A DNA stretch of 64,000 nt from Bryum argenteum (taxonomy: Eukaryota; Streptophyta; Bryopsida; Bryales; Bryaceae): the NCBI GenBank assembly GCA_037043015.1, contig CM073321.1, forward strand, positions 18,659,001-18,723,000, written 5' to 3'. The notes below the pieces were generated by a model, which saw only the letters and a program-made list of their open reading frames with translations, was not told the origin of the DNA and searched no databases. The first letter of the stretch is position 1, and each line of letters begins with the position of its first letter. A program made the translations under genes and the position numbers. Of the stretch, positions 45,795 to 57,200 are shown piece by piece.

Positions 45795-47780
45795 TCATGG
45801 GTTAGAATGGTGAATCACAAAACATTCACCCGTGCAAACCGACACGTTACAAGTAGGACAATACCACTGACGCCTCTCTTTACAAACCATGCATCGGCGT
45901 CGTAAACGAGCATCATGCCCCTTCCACGCCATGGTGTAGTGCAACTTCCCGGGATTCGGGACAACCGCCTCGGGCATGCATGTGGCTTTCTCTTCGGGCA
46001 CCTCTGTCAACAAGTTAGCAATATCCACATAGAATTGTAAATGGGAGATAGGTTTAGAACCTCTACTCACCATTGCTTTCTTGTACAAAATCCATGAGTT
46101 CAAAAATGATTGATCTAAGATATAGAAAAAGAATTTGTGCCACCACTTATGTCCCCTTCTTTGCAAAGTATAATAACTCCTCAATTGGTCATGCACATCA
46201 ACGCCCCTCATGTGTTCTTGATAATGCAACAACACCGGGGAGGCCGGGATTTCAATATTCCCACCTATATGCCAACGGGTTATAAACAACGATTTAGAGC
46301 TATCTACCGGGCTACACGCCGTTGAGAGCAAGGAAACGGGTTTGTTATCGTACCATGTAACGGCGCACATCCTCCCGCTCGCATGGACACGGTACCAAAG
46401 TTGTCCCCGAGATCCCCCGGACGGCGACTTCGTAAGCGCTTGCGGCCACCCAATGCGGTTTGTCCTACAAGTTCCTATCGCAAATATCCCACGATCCAAC
46501 AAAGTCCAAAACAAACTAGGAAAAGTAAAAAAATTGTCGCATGTGACAATATGCCCCTTACCTTCTAAACCGGCCATGAGGTTTAGTACAACCCGGCCAC
46601 CGACGTTGCCTTCTTCGACCAAATCCGACGCCCCGCAATATATCTCTATCCTTTGAACATATTTAGACTCACAATTTGCTAAACACCACATTTTTAGGCC
46701 GTATTGTATCGGCTTAGCCTTCATGTATTGTCGGATTGGAGCATATTTACCAGTGTATTTTATCATCATTTCATCGACACATACGTTTTGTTCCGGATCA
46801 TAATACATAGAACATAATTTATTATGTTCTTTTACTAACCACTCGGTTTTTGCTAGTTTGTTGTAATTCGGGTGAGATTTATCTGTAATTACGTGGTTAT
46901 TATCTACTAAGTGCAAACACCTCAACACATCTTCAAATCTATCTCTAGTCATGCACCTTCTAATTTTTTCGGTCAAAAACAAGTCATCCCATGCGCCCGA
47001 TCAATGTAATCTAACATTTGGTACCTTCTTTGTGGCCATTAGCATCAAAATTCCAAAAAACCTTAGAAGTTCTTTTACCGTCAATGGGACCCACTTTTCT
47101 CCACCACGTGTCTTACTTTCTCCGTTGTTTGATGCCGCATACAAATTGGACATTCTCACAATTTTCAATAACACATTGTTCGGCCAAAATAACATAAAAA
47201 AATCAAGTGGATTACTACACATAGGCAAAGAATTTACCAACCCTTGATTACCTCGACTCCAAATTGGCACGGGAATATCTACAATTGGTGAATTCCACAT
47301 CCCGGGGGCAAACCGCTCACTTACCGGTAAGTTAGAAAATTCAGTGAATGAAATATTACAGTTAAAGCCTAATTCATGTGTTACATTAGAAGAATTGATA
47401 AACCATTTTTTAGAGTTGGGTGTCAATTCCATGTTGTCCAATTTATCTATGGCATTGGAAATGAAGGAAGAACTTTCACCGGGAACATAAGTGCAATCAC
47501 TAGAATCATTTTTAGAGGGACTTGGGGTCCTAAGGTTACAACCCCAAAGTTGAACCTCACTAATTCTTCCCATGTCCACATTTTCATCAATTAGTTTCAC
47601 AACGGCTTCGGGAACATTGAATGTTCCCCATGGCCCAAACAACATAACTTTGAACATGTCAATTGCAAGAATGGGATCAAAGATCTCATCCACAATAGCA
47701 CCCCAAAACATTTCCAATAAATAAGCCTCACTATCTAAGGGAATCACCAAATCACACAACTCACAGACGATGAAGTGCAT
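45795..47780 (-). pseudogene. piggyBac-like transposase, one nonsense codon
   Basis: One frame from ATG 47780 to TGA 45795, 661 codons, interrupted only by TGA at 47001-47003, where H*SGAWDD suggests a lost Trp. Domain DDE_Tnp_1_7 (PF13843): catalytic Asps in CVDEMMIKY (about 46773), TCDNFF (about 46536) and GVDVHDQ (about 46197 and 46188) match the piggyBac triad plus fourth Asp, with family-like spacing. The C-terminus has the cysteine-rich zinc domain CMVC...WYCPTCNVSVCTGEC...HH that binds terminal repeats. piggyBac transposases excise and insert at TTAA. N-terminus is typical length. It faces away from the hAT remnant starting 101 bp upstream. Either recently dead or translated as two pieces. 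Confidence 0.85.
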
Positions 47781-47880
47781 AGTATGTCACCCCGGACTGA
47801 CAGAGTCAAGCAACTCTCGCAGCAGCACTCGCTCACGAAAGGGCTACGTTTAGTACAACTCTAACCATCGAATCACAAGT

Positions 47881-50800
47881 ATGAAGAAACATTTGACGAA
47901 TGAGCATCTGAGCAACTTAGAGAGGTATAAGCGGCAAACAGCAGAGGCAGAGAGTTCGAGACAGAAGTCCAAGACAAGGAAGGTGGTGCCGCCGTCTGAT
48001 ATCACGTCATTTTTTGGTAACAACAAACCCTACAACAAGAACGATGTGCAGCAATTGAGGTATTTTGAAGATGCGGTGCTATTTATTGCCAAGGGTTACG
48101 AAGCTTTAAGCACCGTTGATAGTCCATGGTTCCGCCGTCTTCATATGCGCCCGGATCCACGGGTAATGTACCCAAGTCGGAAGTAGCTCGTGAAAGAGCA
48201 CATTTCCGCAATGTTTTGCTAAGACAATGGAGAGGTATGTGCTGCCTGCAATTGCTAGTTGTGCCACAGCTACCATCACCTTCGATTTGTAGATGTCAAG
48301 GTGTGGTTGGGATACCTTTGCGGTGGTTGTTAATTTCATCGACGAGAGTTGGGTGCCTCGCCACATTACAGTGGGCCTCTTCGAAGCGCAAGATACATCT
48401 CGTGCTGCGTTGGCTGAGATCGTGAAGCCTTTACTGGATCAATTTTAGTTGCGGAATAAGATAATCGCTTGTGTGAAAGATGAAGGAACTAATTTGGCCA
48501 CACTTGAGCATGCTCTGCAGACAACAGTGTCTTGTGCAGTTCTCGATCTTCCCAAACCCTACGCTGGAGCTTGTTTTGGACACATCATGTCGAAGGTCTG
48601 CCAATACGCAACCACCGAGGACAAGGTATGTGTGGGTATAAAGAAGCTCTCCTTGAAGACTGCTCAGAATTGCTGCAGTCATGTATCACATGGACCAAGA
48701 AGTCTGGCGTAGGTCGGGGTCAATGGAATAAGGCGTGTATTGAGGCTAGACTACCTAGTCGGAAATTAAAAACCCTTGTGAAGACTCGTTTTGCTTTAAA
48801 GGTGGTGTTATTCCAAGAGACGTTGGAGTATGCGGACGCCATCAACATCTGCTACAGGCGGCAGTCCTTGAAGTTGCAAGAACGAGTTCCGGGTGGCCTC
48901 ACGTAGGCAGTAGCGAGGACTGTTACCGGAACTCTCAATGCTATTGTGAAGCAATGCATTCTTAACCAGACTTGCGGATACTCGCTCCTCACCGATGTCC
49001 TTGCTGCGGCATTTCGTGTCTCGGTGGAGCTACAAGATGTTCATGATCGGCGAGCCCATGCTGTTCCTGCTCTCCGAGTTGGTGAATTCAAGTATGAGAT
49101 TGAGATGCTCAAGATGAGGATGGCCCGCGAGGCTATTGGCGTTCTGAAGCCTTTTCTTGCATCTGCTCTTGTGTTCAGCGAGTCCAAGGCTCACAATATG
49201 TTGGCTCTGATCTTAGATCCACGCTTCAAAGGCTTGAAGTGCATCATTGAGTACATCGGTGTCGTGAAGGCAAAGGAGATTGTGCAGAGCTATCATACGG
49301 CAGTGCTGATTCCATTTCTGATCAAGGTACACAAATCCTTGAACTCTGGCGGAATTCGAGCCCCTGCTCCTGCTCCGAGGTCATCCAACGTACTGTTCAG
49401 TGATGCAGCATCAATTGAAAAGGCTTGCGAGGACATCCTGTGACACCAACTTCCTCATGCAAGGTAATTGGGCACACATGGGCCAAGGGGTGATGTGTTA
49501 CTAGTTCCTTCCAAGCAATGGAATTCTCCAAATTCTCATGCAAACATGCGATGCTCCTTCAAATCTCAACAAAAGGTCCAAATACACAAGTAACCTCAAT
49601 CCTCCCTATAAATTGCAATTCCATGAGTGACTCAAGTTCCAAAACCCATCAAAATTGAGCCTAGGGAGCTACAATTGCATCCCTTGAGCCACTAGGGCTT
49701 TGGGCTCAATTATGGGGTCAAATAGGACCTAAACTCAAGCAAAAGCCCCCAAAATACATCAAACTATACTACTACAGCACACTTTCTAAGCTCACAAAAA
49801 TGGTAGATTCCATTGTAAACCCCCATTTCTTGGTTCCAAGGCAATCAAAACCCATACACATGCTCATAACTCATTTCTACAATGCAAGATACACTTAAAT
49901 GAGATACTAGGGTTTCCTAGGAAAAAATTGGGCGGCGCTTGTCGCTTGACCCAATACTTCCAAATTAAGCCCTAAATTCAGCAAATGAACAAAACTTTGA
50001 ACAACAAGAACCTAGTGAAATTCGGGCGCGCTTCGCGCTATTCCCTTCACGTAGGCCAAATTCAACACTCCCAAAACCACCACAAAGAAATGCGATTACA
50101 CAAACCCACACCACTAAGCAATTTACTAGTCAAGTCAAATCTTCAATTTAAGCAAAGACACAAAACATTCACTCATTCATACAAAACCCCACTATCTAAG
50201 CATCACAATCACCACACATACAATTGCAAATCCTTTTTGTTGGCAATGTAAATTACCATTTTTACTAATTGAGTTATCTAGCACTTTAGAAGTTACTGAA
50301 GAGTCCAACAAGATGAGGAAAAGAGCAAGAATTGAAGGACCAGAGAAAGGAGGACTCCCTCTCACGGATCAGAGCAATGCTGCAAGGAATGGCGACCAAC
50401 GTCGACACTGGCCTGAAGACCGGTCCCGATGTCGGCGTCGATGCTGTCCGACACGTTGATGCCGTCCAGCGTCTGCCGTGGAGGCCGGAGTAGAATCGGC
50501 CCTCCTCACTCGTCGTTGATTGGCCCTCGTGGTCACCTTGCCGGTGCTGGTTGCTGTAAATCACGTGCTCCTGGCCGATCCAATCGGCTGGTCTTCCGGC
50601 AGGCTGATCGCCAATCTCGTCGAAGCTGCCGTTGTGAATGTCTGCTCGGTGTTAACCTCCGTCGCTGCGGCTTCCGACTCCTTGCCTCCTAGTTGTTGTC
50701 ATGATCGCGATGCTGCTCCTGCCCGGGCCCTGGCGAGGCTCACCGAGGTGCTGCCGGTGAGCAGCTCTCCTGGGCCGTCAATCTTCGGCGCCGCTGGCCG

Positions 50801-52372
50801 ATGCCGGCTTCGACACTGGTGCAGCTTCTGACAGCTCGGTGTCGTTGGAAATGGACGTCCGCCTGCCGAGTTGGCTTCGCCGGTTCGATATTCCTTGGCG
50901 CGGCAATCACGCGCCTGCTGCCGTGTAAACCCCGCCCCCGATCTGCTTGAACCTCCGAGTTTGTCGCAGCTCGCTGGTGTCGGTTGATCTGCCGGCTGTG
51001 TCGTCCCTTCCGTCGTGCCGCCTCACTGGAGCTTCCCTGCTGAACTACCGACGGCAGCCGGATCTACCGAGCTGGGATTCATGGCCGGCCCTTCGTTGCG
51101 GAGCTGTCCGCCCACCTCCGACTCCAGCAAGTTCGTCTCCTTCCTCGTCGGCTGTCGGTTCCCCTGACGTGATGCTGGCCACTTCGGGTGACGCTGCCTC
51201 GGCGTTGGTTCCGCAACCTCGCAGCCAGATCTACTGGCCACACCTCCGACTGAATCTGAGTTGCACCAGGGAACCTCCAATCCTGCAGCCACACTCTCCT
51301 TACCAATGCACACTCCCACCAAAAGAACACAACCTAATTTCGTGGAATTTTTTCCACTACTTGAACACAACTAGGGTTTCTTCACCCCAACACTAGCTAG
51401 AACTCATGAATTCGCGACAAAGAACCTGCATCTCACAAAAATCGCTTCACAAAACACACACACACAAAAACTAGCCTAACGGCCCCTCCTCTCACTCTCC
51501 CCTCCCTGGCTGATCCAGGGAGGTTGAAGCAAAAAGCTTCATCCGTCCAGTTGGGCAGATTTCATCCGTCCAGTTGGGCAGATTTCATCCGTCCAATTGG
51601 ACGGACTTCTGTCCCTAGTTTTTCCTAAACAATTAGGCAAGACAAAGGCACCAAACTTCACATTAGGGGTTTTGTAGAGGGTAAGGGCAAAATGGGGCAA
51701 CCCGACCCCTACTTAGGAATACGTAATCGCTAAAACATCCTAAAAACTCGCCATTTAATATATCGGCGTTCATCAAAAATACCAATTTGGTATAAATTAG
51801 AGCAAGAACGGCCGCTTGTACCAAAACCCCCTTTGAGACCACGGGTATTCCGTGAATCCACGAAATGAGCTAAAAAGTCTAATCAAACCATGGAAACCTG
51901 ACAATTACGCGCTAAACCTTGCGGGGAATGTATTCCCGCTAGAGTGAACCGTTTCGCGGGTTCACACATCCTTACAGCCGAATTGTCCCTTTTCCAACGT
52001 CTGACTGTGGTTTCTGCAGAGGCAGAGAAGCCCTTGACATAGTGGGAGGAGACTGGAAGCCGTTTTCCATCTCTGGCCTTCTTGGCCTCCCATATTCAAG
52101 CAATTCCATGGTCGCAAATTGAGACTGAGCATATCTCCAGTATTGTTGGCGTGCTTACAGGCCTGCTTCCTTGCCGCCTTGGCATGAACAACTTAGACTC
52201 TTTGATCATGATCTTCAAAAACTAGCCTGATGATGCGAGACATGAGTGTGAGGTGGTTGCAAAAGACGTACAGGAGTTCTACAAGAAGGAGGCTGATTTA
52301 CTTGACGATCATGAAGATGAACTTGAAGATGCCGGATTCTTTGAAGGTGTAGAAGATTCTGATGGTGAGGAG
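47881..52372 (+). pseudogene. hAT-type transposase gene, decayed and split
   Basis: Starts MKKHLTNEHL, resembling the His end of a BED finger. Further hAT features: FIDESWVPRHITVGLFE (about 48330-48380), KIIACVKDEGTN (about 48460), LILDPRFKGL (about 49205-49235) and, beyond the insertion, FPSLAFLASHIQAIPWSQ with TEHISSIVG (about 52070-52150), the C-terminal dimerisation region. In-frame TAG at about 48184, 48446, 48903, 52047 and 52224, and frame changes near 48220 and 48640. A TG...CA insertion at 49439-51966 splits the gene; removing it with one CATCC restores the same frame. The acidic tail ends at TAG 52370-52372. The missing BED cysteines may be in an upstream exon I could not identify. 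Confidence 0.7.
49439..51966. mobile_element. 2.5-kb LTR-like insertion in the hAT gene
   Basis: 2528 bp from TGTGACACCAAC to CGCGGGTTCACA, TG...CA ends with short inverted termini, flanked by a perfect 5-bp duplication CATCC (49434-49438, 51967-51971). No gag or pol was recognised, so it is best read as a long solo LTR or a nonautonomous LTR element. Features inside: a GC-rich part (50400-51250) with open frames I do not recognise, a hairpin CCTCCCTGG/CCAGGGAGG (51501-51523) and three 23-bp tandem units starting TTCATCCGTCCAG (51538-51606). Confidence 0.8.
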
Positions 52373-52844
52373 TAGAACTTCCGCTGTTGTTGGTCGACGC
52401 AGGACATGGTGCTGCAAGCCTTTAGTGTCCGGTTCCAGCGCCCCGTAGCCATAGGGAGTGGCCCATGCTCATGCACATTGTTTTTGGATTTCGCAGAGTA
52501 GTTTTTCGGCTCTTCAAAACTGTTGTAGCTCTTACCACATTTTGGTCGATGGAATCAAAAGCTGATGATCAGGTTTTAATACCATACGTGTGTGCATATT
52601 CCTTTGGTATCAGCTCTGCTGATATTGCGCTATTTATAGCATGTGTTAAGCTCTGGAAAATTTTATAATGATATTGTTAATGATTTAAAAAAATAGATTT
52701 TCACATACCATACACCCGCCCTCTCTTGGATTTTAGAGAATCTCTATTACTTGGAACCGGATGGTATCTTGAAATCATGATACTAGACCAACACTAGTAC
52801 TAACCTTCATTCCATCCAACATGTGAGGAATACATAGCATGCAT

Positions 52845-53000
52845 TTCAGTGCAAGGGGTTTAGTTTTGGACTTATTTTCCTTTGTAGATTTTTAGGTTCT
52901 TTTCACCATTGCTAGGTGATTACTTTTTTAAAGAAATTTTTCTCATGGTTTTTTTTGTATGGTTTTCATTAAAATGGATTTCTAGTTGGTGAATCTCTCA
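52845..53000 (+). repeat. Dispersed repeat R1, copy 4
   Basis: GTGCAAGGGGTTTAGTTTTG, CCTTTGTAGATTTT, TTTTCACCATTG and TTCTAGTTGGTGA align with 18-175. Only the 5' half of the repeat is present. Confidence 0.6.
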
Positions 53001-53523
53001 TTGCAAAAGTATGCTTCTGTGCCCCTTCCCAAGCCAAGGTTCAAGGTATCGAGCTTGATGACAGAAGACTGTCACATATGGTTCTGAGGGCAGAGTGCTG
53101 ACCCCCATCTTACATCATAATATTTTTTTCCTTTATATAATTATTTTGAATACTCTATTATGGATGTTGGTCCACGCTTTACTTCCTCTTCCAAATTTTG
53201 ATTTCGAAGTAGGTTATCACATTAGTTTCCTCTAATTCGGTCTTTCTAAACCGTCGATTCGCAGGTGCATGATCTACCCCAAGTGCAAAATATTTTACTG
53301 CTGTGTTTGAACCAATTTACTACAGCTGGACCCAAGGCTCAAATTTGGCCTAACTATATACCTGTCATGCTCCAGTAAATCATTTACTACCATCGAATGT
53401 GATGATTTGTTGGTGTATCCTCATCAGCAAGGTGATGAGTACCTGAAGACATGTAAGATCAAGTTTGTGGGCTTCACATCATGTGATGCGGATTCAGCTG
53501 GCTAAATTCCAATGCTAATGCAC

Positions 53524-53866
53524 AGTACCCTCCAGATGATTTACGATTTCAGCACTGAGGGACTGTTTTCCCATCACCTTTGAACATTGCCTGTGCACTC
53601 AAAAATGATCCGATTTCAAAACCGTAAAGTGTGTCGCAAGCGTAATGAAGATTGCTAGATCTTCAATACAATCATACACATTCATCAATGAAAGGATTAT
53701 AAATTATTACAAATTCTTCACACACTATGCACAAACAAGTGTTGCCATTCTTTGCTTCAATTTGAATGTTCATTCTAGCTTGCAAATTTGAAATGAGCTT
53801 GAAAATTTGTTCTTTAGGTACTATAGCTCATCCTTGATGCAAGATTTGTATCTGGAGGGTACTGAA
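53524..53866. mobile_element. 343-bp MITE related to the 935-bp foldback elements
   Basis: Ends CAGTACCCTCCAGAT and ATCTGGAGGGTACTG are perfect 15-bp inverted repeats. The interior (53590-53840: ACTCAAAAATGATC, AATCCGTAAA-like, TTCAATTTGAATGTTCATT, TTGTTCTTTAGGTACT) is a diverged relative of one arm of the elements at 43533-45403. Flanking dinucleotides are CA and AA, so a TA target is not preserved. Confidence 0.65.
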
Positions 53867-54281
53867 CAGTACACAAGGGGAACAGATCAATTCATGATCT
53901 TAGATGAAGAGGGGCTGATAGATTGTGGTACTGCGTACGGTGGTGGAAAATTCCATTCGTCCAAAGAATTGAGGAGGTAATTTAAGTGCAAAGTTCGAGG
54001 ACACCTGGACGTTCGATGCAGCATACACTAAGTTCAAATAGTATATGAATCTGGATTGCACAAACATAAACGCTTATTTGAGCAAAGGGTTTCACTGCAA
54101 TGTGAAGTAAGCCGACACCAGTCTTGGGTTTCCGGTTCACATGGGTAAAGTCCTGTCTAGAGATTCATATGGTTCATACCGTCCGCAGAAATGGCTCACA
54201 GAATATAGAAGCCACATATTATCACTAGCCTTGCTACCACTCTCCAAAACCTTCGTACAGATCCACAGTTAGGAGCTCAAT

Positions 54282-57200
54282 TCATCCATGTCCACCCAAT
54301 GCACATCTAGAGTGTCCAGTCGATAGGTCAATCCCCGAGTCCTGACTAGCACAAACGACACCTTTCGTGAAGACCCTGTTTGGCCGCTCATCTTCCCTTT
54401 TCTCTCCATTGTGTGACCCCTTCTCATACTCTTCCAAGGAAGTGCTCAGCACTCGACTTGATTGATGAACTGTCGCAACTGTCGCAGGTAATGAAGAGTT
54501 CTTTCCATTCCTAGGTGGCCGAAATATGAGCGGTAGATAGTCATCCGTGTCACAAGCAAATCTCGAGTTTTTAAAATGTTCCTCGAGAGCAAGACGTCCC
54601 TGTACAACAAGTTTCAACATAAAGAGATCACAAACAAAAAGTGCGAACTGGCGCCACCGATTATGAGCCAGGATCAAAATAAGTAGTCTCAGATCAAGTG
54701 CAGACGTCAGGCCTGACAACAGAGCGTACCTGAACTCTAGCATATGTCACATGACATACTTTACGTGAGTTGAACTCTTCCCACTGTTGGAGGTGGAAAT
54801 CTCTGTACAGTCGCATTGTTGCTTGAATTGAAGTGAAATTAACAAATGCATATCCCAGATTACACCTATTCCTGGAGAAAACTAACTGAATGTAAGTCCA
54901 GACCAATAATAAAGTATCCTCACGGGTGTTCCCCGAATCTCCGCCGGCTCTTTTTACAATATCAATTAACAGAGTAATTCAGTGACTGATTCAGAGCAAG
55001 GCAAAATCCACCTCCATTGCAAGTAATAGGCTGACTGCAAACAGGCTACCCCACTTCAGCCACTGTACAAGGAACATATTGAGACAGCGAACTCTCATTC
55101 CCACCAACCACAGGGCCAGAGCGAAACGACTTCATCAGTATATAACGTAACACTCCAAAGTCATCGATAACGATCAATGAAGAAATCAACAATTCATGAA
55201 GGCCTATCAGAGAATACACCAACGTTCTAAGGAATCCTAAACAATGCGAAGGTGTTCATAAAACACACTTAACGAAACCCCCTCTCCCCCACCTACCTCA
55301 CGCGATTAGAAGTTAAATACTTGAAAGAAGGATCGTCAAATGTATGCGTGAACGACAGTGCACTTACTTAAAGTCGATTGGAAGATACACAAAATCAAAT
55401 GCTGATTCAGGCTCATTCAATCCCTCCGACTGCTTGTTCCTTTCCGTGCAGTGATTGTCCAAAAGCGAGAGTAACATCTGCTGACTGCAAATAGAATACT
55501 TGAACGAATTCAGGAATTAGAAACTGAGCACAGAGGTGGGCCATCACATGGATGAGGAAGTGGAATCTACTTAAGGTAACACGCAAACTTTCCGACTATA
55601 CCAAGGAGATTTGCTATCCCAATACATAAACTTGCTGAAGTCACGATAGGCAGGCTCGGTGGAGGCAACGCAAACCCACCTGTACTTGTTGGGAATATTT
55701 TTGATCATGAGTGTGGTCCGGTGCGTCTCATTGGCCTGCACCCCGGCTTCGTCAAATACATATTGCGGAGGGATATCTGCACGATTAGCTAGTTTGTTCG
55801 CCGAAATGCGAGTGCCCACACGAGGACCTTCTCTGAGTCGATTGCCGAATCCTAGATGAATCGCGGAGTCTACCTTCCCGAAACCAGAACCCCCATTGAC
55901 TGTTGAGTGCCGCTTTCTTCGACTTGAAACACCGTCTACTCTACCTTGACTACCACCAATGCCACTCCCTCTTCCAAATCCATGTAGAGTAGAAAAAACT
56001 TCACCAGGACAAACTGGTCCTCCATTGCAGGGTATCGCCATGGCTCTACTCCCACCTCGTCCGAAAGAAAGAGCATCCATAACAACAAGCGGACCTGCCG
56101 CGCTTGCCGGTACTGCCTGCATGGAAGCGTATATACAATTTGGTATATGTCTTTGACCATTGCTCCAAGATAGTGGTAAAGATAATCCTACTGGGGGAGC
56201 TGGAGTTCCTATGTTCGATGCCCACAAGTATGAACTACTGCCATGAAGGCCTGGCATAGGTAGAGGTGAGCTTCTAACGTCTCCACTCCAATTCATGTAG
56301 AACGGATGGCCTGATACAGCTGTCGGCCCAGAATCTACTAATGCAGGCCTTGCAGTATTTGAAGTATGGTAAGAAGTGATCCCTTGTGATTGATGCTGAA
56401 GTAAAACTCGAGCCTTGTGTGCTTGGCCTCCTGGTCGACTGAACTCGATCTTTACACGTTTTCCATCTACCTCAGTACCATCCAGAGCTTTCAGTGCTTT
56501 AGAAGCATCACGCACATCGTAGAATTCCACAAATTTGTGCTGCTTCTTAGCTGGCGTTTCTCTTAACTCTTTTATGTCGCCTGCCTCAACACAAGTGCCC
56601 GCAGAGGAGGATTCAGATGCCAGTACAAAACAAAAATCTAAAACGTGCTGGAAGCAATCCACTCAAAGCATGTAATCGGTGTCGATTCGAATGATCATAG
56701 TAAGCAAAAGATACCTTCACATGTTAGCAACTTCACCGGACATACAATTGCAACCTACTACGACGCAACATCGTTCAATCTACCCTTCAACGCCAATACT
56801 TGAGAGATCTCGAAGAAAAACCAGCGCAACTCAAATCCATAGAATCTAATAGCCGAACTCTGTCAAGTGCTTCACGGCGGTTCCAGATAGAGGTCGAAAC
56901 GAGACATCATTGAATTCAAATACTGTCAATGATAGCAGACGAACTGCTTGATTCTGAATTACTCGATCCAGGATAAACTAACGCCTCGCACAAGGAACTG
57001 GATAGAACACCAAATTGATGATACATACATAGCCTACACATTGAGGCCCGAGTCATTTACATCGAGGTACGCCTCGCTAGCTACGATAGAGGTGATCAAC
57101 TAATGTCCAACATTGGCCATAAGTAGAAAGTTGGTCGAGAGAAGTTGACTAGCTGAAGCAATCAATCGCCCTAATGATAGATAGAATTAGGTCAAGCATC

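Larger units (their letters stand above)
52373..54281. other. Intergenic DNA between hAT remnant and TEL gene
   Basis: Holds R1 copy 4 and the small TIR element at 53524-53866. No other frame is supported. Confidence 0.4.

Noticed and set aside
10713-52226. The many in-frame TAG and TAA codons might mean a nonstandard code with TAG/TAA as Gln, as in some ulvophyte algae.
   Set aside because: The intact TEL gene and the piggyBac gene contain dozens of Gln codons, all CAA or CAG and none TAG or TAA, and the same decayed genes also have frameshifts and TGA stops. Mutation of silenced transposons explains the pattern better.
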